A stretch of 64,000 nt of DNA from Rhabditoides inermis (taxonomy: Eukaryota; Nematoda; Chromadorea; Rhabditida; Rhabditidae), in the NCBI GenBank assembly GCA_963966185.1, contig CAWZYM010000105.1:276001-340000 (forward strand), read 5' to 3'. Below the pieces are notes generated by a model, which saw only the letters and a list, made by a program, of their open reading frames with translations, made no database searches and was not told where the DNA came from. A program made the position numbers and the translations under genes. The stretch's first letter is position 1; each line of letters starts with the position of its first letter. Shown here piece after piece: positions 56,693-64,000 of this stretch.

Positions 56693-59246
56693 TTAGAGAC
56701 ACGCGATAGCGCACGGAATGACGACTTTCACTATAAAGAACACTATAGCCACTAGTACAGCCACGCTTCCAATGATTGTAGGAAGGTTTCGTACAAATGC
56801 CAGAATGGAAATGGCAAAGCTGGGTGCCTCTATCGTCTCCGTTTGCACTACTTCGCCGTCGACGGTCGTTCCGAGAATGCTTCCAATCTCGTCTGCACCG
56901 GCATAGTGCAGAATTCCGTCCAGTTGGATGGCTGTCCTCTTTCCACCGCATCTCAGAGTGCAGGAGAACTTGCCCTCCGGCTGGCTGGACTTGAACCTTA
57001 CAGTGTTGACGGTGCTTTTCGGCTCCGGTTTCGGCTGTCTGTCAGCTGGCCGTTGCAGACCAGCTGTGCCGTGGTCGTTGTGTCCGTGTCGGAGGCGCAA
57101 GTGACATTCACGTGGGCGCCACTCACACATGAGTAGCAACCACTGAGGTGTCCGTAAGACACTACAGTGCATCTGGAAACTGATTGCTCGGTTTTTGTTT
57201 TCAGATCTTTGTCCAGATTAACCTGCAGATGCACGTTGTTGTGCATTGTGCGAAAGATTGGCAGCCTGCCAGCTTTGGACTGCAGGATCTCAAAGTGCCT
57301 TCCAATCGGCGGCAGTCGGCTGCTCTCATCTTCTACCAGCTTCGAATAGTCAACTGGCTTTTCGCACGTGCACACCGCCGTGTCCTCTGCCGGGTTGCAT
57401 CTGCATGTCTCGCGGTACGAGCACTTGTTGAATTGATCACAGATAGAGATGGGCGAACAATGTTTTTGGACGAATAACGAATAATTATTATTCGTTCGAT
57501 TAATCGTCGAGTTTGATTATTCGAATATTATTCGATCAATCGTCAGCGCTCGAATAACGAATAAAATTTATTCTATTATTCGATTAATCGATTAATCGAC
57601 TGATTTTTTTTCTCAAAAAACCAATAATCAGAGGTATTTCTAAGTATTTCATGTGTTTTTGTGATCAATTATTCGAATAATTGAACAATAAAGACGAATA
57701 ACGAATAAAAATTATTCGATCGATTAATCGAACAGATATTTTATTCGAATATTATTCAATTAATCGTGAGATCTCGAATAACGAATAAAAATTATTCGAT
57801 TAATCGATTAATCGAATAATTATTTGGATTTTATTCGTATTCGATTAATCGTGCACATCTCTAATCACAGAGCAATAGGGGTGTTGGCAGCGTTGACCTC
57901 GCTAGCGCCAGCTTCTCCCTGAATGCAACAAACGTGTGGAGCATGTATCGTATTGGCTCAGTCGTTGCTTCAATCACGGTGATATTACTTCTCTCTAGCA
58001 CTACTGTTCCTCCGTTGTCTACTATGATAGTGTGATTTGCTCTTTTTTCCGCTCGTACCACCTCCACGTTTATCACTGCCTGTCTGTCGAAGTTCTCGCA
58101 CTCAAACAATTCGACTGGGTCCGACACCGTTGGCACGACGTAGTTGGTCACAAATAGGCATCCGGGTGTGGGCAGCAGGCATCCACATTGCAGAAACCCT
58201 CAAGATTCCATACAGTAAGACGCGCCTGCGTGACCCGCTGCCTGTGTCAGCTCGGGAATCACAGTGCTCGTGTTGACAGATGCACACTTCTGCGCGGTGC
58301 ATAGCGAGTTGCCCGCACATCACTTCACGCTTGCGGTGTGGAGAGAGACGTTTTTCATGTACATGACAGATCCCGGGACACACTTGCTGTCCACATAGGA
58401 AAGCCGATACACATGTTTCTCCGCGTCTGCACCTTCTCCCCCAATATGCAGGCATATCTCTCTCACTGTCGGAGTGAACATCAGCTCAACTGTCTTCCTT
58501 ATCTTGCACTTGTTCCATGCGCACTGTTCCTCGCTGTGCGCAATGGGGATCGAGAGATCACATGCCTGTGCGATGGATAGGAGGGTGATCGTCGCTGCTA
58601 TGAGCAGCATGCGATTCGGCGGAGTGCCTGTGCTCGCCATCCATGTTCTCATTTCAATATCGCCTGCTCGACCCTCTCGTCTCATGGACCCGAGTACCCT
58701 CCGATGCAATGGCGGCGTCTCTGATCCGATCAGTCCCTCTGTCTGCGCGCGCTCTCGCCTCGCTTCCATCCACTTGCGATGGGGGCAAAACACGCACCAG
58801 CAGACAGCTACTCCCAGAAGAGTAAAGAACGCACAAACGTGAATTAGGAACAGACGGGTGTTACAATGGGGGTTCAACAGAATGTGCGCAATGCAAGTAA
58901 CACACTTCACTGTCTTGCAGTAGTCCTTGGCGAGGCACGTCTTAGTGACTATCTGAGAGTGCGACTCTCCGACGCGTCTCCACTTCACAACGTGGGCTGT
59001 CGTTACCACGCTGATCGGGAGAATCACCTCCGTCTCATTCCCCGCTTCCAGACTGTGCAGGCAGTAGTGTTTTAAACACACATCGTATCTGCCCGAAGGC
59101 ATCTTGTCTCGAAGGGTCACACCCGTTTCCGTGCAAACGATTACTGTGTCGTTTCCGGATTCGGTCACGTGCCGATCATCTGTCTCGAACGGATCGTGAG
59201 ATTTGATGTAATCAGTATGACTGTCCGCGTCACCTGGGCTATCCAC
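56693..59246 (-). pseudogene. Phlebovirus-glycoprotein-like env (Gn/Gc type), broken
   Basis: The minus-strand pieces are 59246-58320, about 58319-57872 (two frames), 57435-56998 and 57020-56693. The first piece is Cys-rich, with a strong membrane segment at about 58860-58780, then a basic stretch and a second signal-like hydrophobic stretch near 58610-58560. This is the layout of a Gn-Gc polyprotein. The later pieces carry Cys clusters, including a GCYSC motif like the C-terminal part of Phlebovirus_G2, and a final membrane anchor at about 56790-56700. Such env genes are known from nematode Pao elements (Cer7, Tas type). Breaks seen: a frame change near 59200, a stop/frame change near 58320, another near 58180, a MITE at 57444-57863 and a shift near 57020. 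Non-functional as read. Confidence 0.65.
57444..57863. mobile_element. hAT-type MITE in env
   Basis: A 420-bp AT-rich element with terminal TAGAGATGGGC / GCACATCTCTA and an 8-bp target duplication ATCACAGA (57436-57443 and 57864-57871). The interior is built of CGAATAACGAATAA / ATTCGATTAATCG palindromic words. An 8-bp duplication and TAGAGATG ends are typical of hAT elements. No transposase. Confidence 0.9.
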
Positions 59247-60061
59247 TTTTCGAGTGGAATCAAGTCACTATCTAGCCACTCGTCATCTGATGTTTCGTTG
59301 ATCGGAGAGAGAGTGGTGACTGGTTTTGCCGGTGACTTCGTCGTGGATTGAATGTTTCCGATTCTCCTTGTTTTCGCACTACTCGCAGCCGTACTTGGCG
59401 GCTTTGTAGTTCGTGCGTGAGGAGAGAGAGAGGGGAGCGAGGTCATTGCGGTCGCGCGAGTCTTGGAGGGGTGCGGGGTCGACTGCCCCGATGGCAATGT
59501 TGTCTCCCACTTTCGCACTTCCTCGTTGTAGTCTCGCATTGCGTTCGCAGGGGAGAAGTGGGCGAAAAATGACAAAACCGTAATCAGCGCGGCCGCATGG
59601 TTGATTTTGATCGGCTTCTGTTTCGGCTTTGGCTGCGGTCTCTCGATCTTGTCCCGCCCTTCCTTTCGTCCCGTGACCAGTGCCGTCGGCCACTCAAGGC
59701 GCGACTTGTTCTCATCCCTGACCATATCACCCACGATGTTTCCATCCACGGTGTTTACTTGAGCAATGTTCACCGATACGAAGTTCACGTCACTGACTGT
59801 GTTTTGTCCGACAATCATTCGGCCAAAAATCGTTGAAATGACCATCGCACCCGAAGGCAACACCACGCGGCTCGCTGGGTCGACGACGTGCCAGAACACG
59901 TCTGCCCCGAGCAGAATGCTAGGCTTGCGCGCCTTCTCGTTGTTCGTTTCCATGCCCAACTTATTCAGTTCATTCAGGTCTTTTTTTGTTGAGTTTAGAA
60001 CTGCGCACGGGATTTGTGATTTTTTTCTTAGTGAGCAGTTTGCACTCCATTCTCTTTTCAC
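59165..60061 (-). pseudogene. Protease remainder fused to integrase-tail-like stretch and env start
   Basis: This frame takes over from gag near 60020. It first completes the aspartyl protease (SILLGADVFWHVVD, STIFGRMIVG). It then reads RLEWPTALVTGRKEGRD, which resembles the last BEL/Pao integrase-associated domain (DUF5641), and a Pro/Lys-rich linker. A signal-peptide-like hydrophobic stretch at about 59580-59520 follows, with a Thr/Ser/Pro-rich region after it. The reverse transcriptase, RNase H and integrase core expected between protease and DUF5641 are absent, so the protease-to-env junction is an internal deletion. The frame closes at 59165, just after env continues in a different frame. 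Confidence 0.65.
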
Positions 60062-61907
60062 TGGGGAGGAGGAATGTTGTCGGGCGCAGAGAGGATTCCT
60101 CTTTGACGGATACGCCGCCGAACACCGTCAGGTGCAACGTCGTCTCCTCAAGCGAGGGTAGGCCGAGCTCGTTGGCAAGGCCCTCGTCAATGAAAGATCT
60201 CTCTGCTCCGCTGTCGAGCAGTACGTCGACTGGCACCTCCTTTCCCAAGTGGGATAGAACACGGGCTCGCACGACCATCAGTCTGCCCGAGCCGACTGCC
60301 ACGTGATTGACAGCGAGCCTTTTCCAGAATGGCTTCTTCTTGTTCTGTTCATTGGAAGAGGTCTCATTGCTGCTGTCCTGGATTTGGCTTTTCTGTTCCT
60401 TGTCACACATGGAGGTGTGATGCGAGCGACTGCATTGTCTGTACTTGGAAGACATGCATTGTTTTGCCACATGCGAATCAGAGAGGCAGTTGAAACATAA
60501 TCTCAGCTCAGTCACTCTCCTCCGGCGTTCCTCCGGAGTTCTGTACTTCTTGCACTCGCCGGACCAGTGGTTGCTCATTGAACAGTATTTGCATGTCTTG
60601 CTGGCAGTGTTTGCGCTGGTAGTGAACACGACCGACTCGGTCTCGCGTTCTGCGGTCTTCCCTTCTACCCTCTCAAACTCCTTTTCTTCCATTCTGTAGA
60701 TGATCAATTCGATCTCTCTTAGGAGCTCGTCTACATCGTCTTTATCGAGCATGTCGTCCACCAACTCCAGCTTGTCCCAGACAATGTCTGGGAATTTCCT
60801 TTTGATGGTTGTAAATAGGAAGGGGTTCTGGGTGGGTGCGAACTCGGCGAGCGACGCCACGAGCGCCACGAGCTCGTCGTGCATGGCACGCAGATCAGCC
60901 GATTTCTTTGAAGTCACTGGCTTCAGACTGGTTATCTTGTCATGATAGATCTGACGCTGCCGTTCAGGCCTTGCGTACGTTCTCTGCAGGTGGGAAACGG
61001 CTTCGTGGTATCTCTCGCCCGATGCGGGGAAGCGACGGATGGCTGCGAGAGCAGGCCCGGAGAGACTGGTTGTCAGAGCCGTCATCTTGACGACAGACTC
61101 GCCCTCACGGCGGTGTACCAACTCGTTGAACACTGCCCAAAACCTTGCCCACTCGCTGTAATTCCCCGAAAACACAGGAATTTCCAGCTTGTGAGACTTG
61201 GCCAGGACCACCGCCAGATCGAGCGCGCGCGGGGCGATGGCATTGTCTGTCCTCCTCGGAGGGCGGACAGGCGTGGTCTCTGCTGCCGCTGGCGCGAGCG
61301 CGGGCGCGACGTGCATTGTGGCTGTCGCCGATGCCCTCTGCTCTCTGGCAGTGACTGACTTGCGAACCGCTCGCTTTACGGTGGCCGGCGTGTGTGTTGT
61401 GGTCTCGTCAGATTCATCTGCACCCGTGCCATCACTCTCTTCGCTGGCGTCGGTGAAGAGGCTCTCTTCCAACACCAGACCCTCGAGGAATTTCGGGTGT
61501 TCGACTGCGGTGGCAGAGGGATCGAGCGCCGTGACCATGTTGTTCAGTTCATCGATTCGCCTTCTCATCCTTGCCACCACATTGGTCGCGGAGTTGATCA
61601 TGCGCATGGCCGAGTCTTTGATTGCGATGAACTCGTGTCGGCATGCGTTCTTCTCTTTTGCTGGCTTAGCAGAGAACAGCGTGTCTGTGCCATTCACATA
61701 GTCACACGCTTCTCGGCACTGCGCCTCCAGTGCCACAGTCGCCATCACAATCTCGGTCAACTTTTCCCTCATCTTCTTGAGGCTGGACAAGGGAGTCTGC
61801 TTTCCGTACTTCTTCTCTAGCTTCACAATGTTTGCCTTCACCTTGCTGATCTTTCGCTTTGTTGCGAGACAGCCGACCGTAAAGGCCGGCGGGGGCACAG
61901 CTGCCAT
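59970..61907 (-). CDS. Pao/BEL gag with zinc knuckles and aspartic protease start, 645 residues
   Basis: A single uninterrupted frame from ATG 61907. The N-terminal part is helical (KVKANIVKLEKKYGKQT). It is followed by an acidic, Thr/Ser-rich linker and a capsid-like domain with the BEL/Pao-typical IPVFSGNYSEWARFWAVF. Two CCHC knuckles follow, CKYCSMSNHWSGEC and CFNCLSDSHVAKQC, and a third, incomplete one (CSRSHHTSMC). The last 100 residues enter a DUF1758-type retroviral aspartyl protease with the catalytic VDVLLDSGAERSFID. Gag packages element RNA into cytoplasmic particles. The frame ends shortly after a run of seven A on the sense strand (60026-60020), past which the protease continues in another frame. 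The intact length suggests youth or constraint. Confidence 0.85.
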   Translation of the reverse strand: MAAVPPPAFTVGCLATKRKISKVKANIVKLEKKYGKQTPLSSLKKMREKLTEIVMATVALEAQCREACDYVNGTDTLFSAKPAKEKNACRHEFIAIKDSAMRMINSATNVVARMRRRIDELNNMVTALDPSATAVEHPKFLEGLVLEESLFTDASEESDGTGADESDETTTHTPATVKRAVRKSVTAREQRASATATMHVAPALAPAAAETTPVRPPRRTDNAIAPRALDLAVVLAKSHKLEIPVFSGNYSEWARFWAVFNELVHRREGESVVKMTALTTSLSGPALAAIRRFPASGERYHEAVSHLQRTYARPERQRQIYHDKITSLKPVTSKKSADLRAMHDELVALVASLAEFAPTQNPFLFTTIKRKFPDIVWDKLELVDDMLDKDDVDELLREIELIIYRMEEKEFERVEGKTAERETESVVFTTSANTASKTCKYCSMSNHWSGECKKYRTPEERRRRVTELRLCFNCLSDSHVAKQCMSSKYRQCSRSHHTSMCDKEQKSQIQDSSNETSSNEQNKKKPFWKRLAVNHVAVGSGRLMVVRARVLSHLGKEVPVDVLLDSGAERSFIDEGLANELGLPSLEETTLHLTVFGGVSVKEESSLRPTTFLLPSEKRMECKLLTKKKITNPVRSSKLNKKRPE

Positions 61908-62020
61908 GTTGATGTCTGCGCTCTCTCATTCTTTCTGTTTCGCTATCTCTTCAGCAATCAGGCGATGACCGAGTCACAAAGAAGACTCGTTAAGACAGAC
62001 AATAATTCTTTTTTTGTTTC

Positions 62021-63008
62021 CACGGTCAGCCTTTGCAGTCGAATGGCTACAGTTGGCTGAAGTTGCGAGCCTCTTCCACAGTCAGCCTTTGCAGGCGAGT
62101 GGCTACAGTTGACTCAAGTTGCAAGCCTCTTCCACAGTCAGCCTTTGCAGGCGAGTGGCTACAGTTGGCTGAAGATGCGAGCCTCTTCCACAGTCAGCCT
62201 TTGCAAGCGAGTGGCTACAGTTGGCTGAAGTTGCGAGCCTCTTCCACAGTCAGCCTTTGCAGGCGAGTGGCTACAGTTGGCTCAAGTTGCGAGTCTTCTT
62301 CCACAGTCAGCCTTTGCAGGCGAGTGGCTACAGTTGGCTCAAGTTGCGAGTCTTCTTCCACAGTCAGCCTTTGCAGGCGAATGGCTACAGTTGGCTGAAG
62401 TTGCGAGTCTTTTTCCACAGTCAGCCTTTGCAGGCGAGTGGCTACAGTTGGCTGAAATTGCGAGCCTCTTCCACAGTCAGCCTTTGCAGGCGAGTGGCTA
62501 CAGTTGGCTGAAGATGCGAGCCTCTTCCACAGTCAGCCTTTGCAGGCGAATGGCTACAGTTGGCTGAAGTTGCGAGTCTTCTTCCACAGTCAGCCTTTGC
62601 AGGCGAGTGGCTACAGTTGGCTGAAGTTGCGAGCCTCTTCCACAGTCAGCCTTTGCAGGCGAATGGCTACAGTTGGCTGAAGTTGCGAGTCTTCTTCCAC
62701 AGTCAGCCTTTGCAGGCGAGTGGCTACAGTTGGCTGAAGTTGCGAGCCTCTTCCACAGTCAGCCTTTGCAGGCGAGTGGCTACAGTTGGCTGAAGTTGCG
62801 AGCCTCTTCCACAGTCAGCCTTTGCAGGCGAGTGGCTACAGTTGGCTCAAGTTGCGAGCCTCTTCCACAGTCAGCCTTTGCAGGCGAGTGGCTACAGTTG
62901 GCTGAAGTTGCGAGCCTCTTCCACAGTCAGCCTTTGCAGGCGAGTGGCTACAGTTGGCTGAAGTTGCGAGCCTCTTCCACAGTCAGCCTTTGCAGGCGAG
63001 TGGCTACA
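62021..63008 (+). repeat. 56-bp minisatellite, about 17.5 copies
   Basis: The unit reads CACAGTCAGCCTTTGCAGGC, GAGTGGCTACAGTTGGCTGA, AGTTGCGAGCCTCTTC. A 57-bp form contains GAGTCTTCTTCC. Copies differ at a few fixed positions. It starts about 114 bp upstream of the gag ATG on the element's 5' side. Confidence 0.95.
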
Positions 63009-63420
63009 TTCCTTTCCTTTCTCTGCCAGCGCGCGGTCGCGTGCCTTCCCCTGTTATTTCCCCGACCCCTGAACAATGCTGTGCGGCGGAGGACACTAAC
63101 CGGACTGGTATTCGATTTTGCTACTCTCTACATCTACGGCATTGAGACGGGAGAGGAATCCTCGAAGACGATGAAACTCTCGGAGACGTCTCTTCGCGAT
63201 CGATCGTTGAAGCCCGGATCTTCCGCCGCCGAGATCGAAACTTCCCCAGAAGCCGCAAGCAGGGGATGACAAGCACCACCAATAGCACGCACGCATCCAC
63301 GGGAGTACCGAAATCCGTGTTATTGGGACTCGCAGTAGGCGTTACATTACTGTACTTTACCGTTACCGTGCCGTAATTTACATAATTGTAATGTGCTATT
63401 TGATTCGAGATAAATATTCT
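63009..63420. other. Spacer with a possible LINE tail
   Basis: GATTCGAGATAAATATTCTG followed by ATTCTGATTCTG at 63402-63435 looks like a CR1-type 3' tail; the same word occurs at 42939. No gene is supported. Confidence 0.35.
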
Positions 63421-63429
63421 GATTCTGAT

Positions 63430-64000
63430 TCTGTAGGTATGGATTAGGTATGTAGGGAGAGAGAGAGAGAGAGAGTTCACGTAATGTTTAGTTTATTCAC
63501 TGAACTCGAATAAAACCAGTGGAATCCTCCATGATATTCCATTGCGGATCGTGATGCTCATACACGATGGCCAAGACTTCCATTTCGAAAATCGTTTTTC
63601 GTGTGCCACTCGAATAAAGACCACATATCAACACTCAATTTTTTTGGAAACCTTGGGGGATAGGTCGAGGAATCATCTCCTTTTTACCGTTACTCGATAC
63701 GTGTGATACTGGTTGCGCAATAAATATGTCTAAAAGCGTGCAGATAGGTATGGAGTAGGTACGTAGGGATGAGCATCACGATCCGCCATGGGCTGTCTGG
63801 GAGGATTCCAATGGTCTTATTCGAATTCAGTGAATAAACTAAAGCATTAAGTAAACTCTGTCTCTTTCCCTCTCTCTCTCTCTCTCTCTCTCCCTACACA
63901 CCTACTGCAGTGTGGACCCTCCATGCTTTTAGACATATTTATTGCGCAATCAGTATCAGACGTATCGAGAAAAGGTAGAAAGAGATGATTACTCGACCTA
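63430..64000. repeat. GA-linked repeat in direct then inverted orientation
   Basis: 63436-63770 matches 55060-55440. From about 63770 the same family runs inverted (GGCTGTCTGGGAGGATTCCA, TTTTAGACATATTTATTGCG) to the window edge, forming a large palindrome-like arrangement. Confidence 0.75.

Larger units (their letters stand above)
56693..61907 (-). mobile_element. Pao/BEL-type retroelement, polymerase-deleted, env-bearing
   Basis: The minus-strand order is gag, aspartic protease, a short integrase-tail-like stretch and an env-like region, with no RT, RNase H or integrase core between. Protease and env are only a few hundred bases apart, where BEL/Pao elements normally hold more than 2.5 kb. 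I found no LTR pair or primer-binding site; the direct repeats at 55 kb and 63.5 kb belong to a separate GA-linked family. Gag is intact while env is broken in several places. Confidence 0.75.

Noticed and set aside
55131..63745. Direct repeats at 55.1 and 63.5 kb as the LTRs of the Pao element
   Set aside because: The family also occurs in tandem and in inverted orientation next to these sites and carries (GA)n. There are no TG...CA ends or primer-binding site beside them.

Overview
The window is eukaryotic, metazoan DNA. Genes are split into many small exons joined by short introns, several of only about 42-44 bp, with GTRAGT-like donors and TTTCAG acceptors. The host genes and mobile elements present are a major-sperm-protein (MSP) domain gene, a classical-cadherin tail with laminin-G/EGF modules, CR1-type LINEs, and a Pao/BEL-type retroelement carrying a phlebovirus-glycoprotein-like env. 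Together they fit a nematode or a close ecdysozoan relative best. This is inference; no rRNA or mitochondrial marker is present. The stops that end the host genes read here are TGA, TAA and TAG, so the standard code is assumed.

Layout. 1-2.5 kb: six phase-consistent exons of a minus-strand gene running off the left edge. 3.9-6.1 kb: possible plus-strand exons, a 108-bp tandem repeat, tRNA-derived SINE heads and a fold-back element. 6.5-7.9 kb: an unrecognised minus-strand gene. 8.6-12.7 kb: a non-autonomous Helitron swollen by a 1.18-kb internal duplication and a GA-rich satellite. 12.9-15.5 kb: a TIR DNA transposon with nested inserts. 15.65-42.8 kb: a plus-strand gene encoding an Ulp1/SENP-like (C48) protease domain. 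Its apparent first intron (18.5 kb) is almost entirely a pyrimidine-rich 72-75-bp satellite, split by a 5'-truncated CR1 LINE, and its later introns hold purine-rich tracts and transposons. 43.4-45 kb: a second, same-orientation copy of the 1.6-kb segment at 13.7-15.3 kb. 47.0-47.9 kb: three plus-strand exons that may be an alternative 3' end of the protease gene.

48.2-50.06 kb (minus): a gene whose exons join a protein-tyrosine-phosphatase-like domain, apparently catalytically dead, to a C-terminal MSP domain. It lies head-to-head with 50.3-53.1 kb (plus), the membrane-proximal EGF/LamG, transmembrane and catenin-binding end of a classical cadherin. That cadherin has no cadherin repeats in view, two in-frame TGA codons and two apparent one-base losses. 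56.7-61.9 kb (minus): a Pao/BEL-like element with an intact gag-protease frame but no reverse transcriptase, RNase H or integrase core. It goes straight into an integrase-tail-like stretch and a broken Gn/Gc-like env that is itself interrupted by a hAT-type MITE. A 56-bp minisatellite (62.0-63.0 kb) lies on its gag side.

The main lesson is structural. Host genes occupy a small share of the sequence, and introns and spacers are dominated by satellites, Helitrons, MITEs, fold-backs and SINEs. The items most worth following up are the PTP-MSP fusion, the gag-protease/env element lacking its polymerase, the giant AG-depleted intronic satellite, and the damaged cadherin copy.
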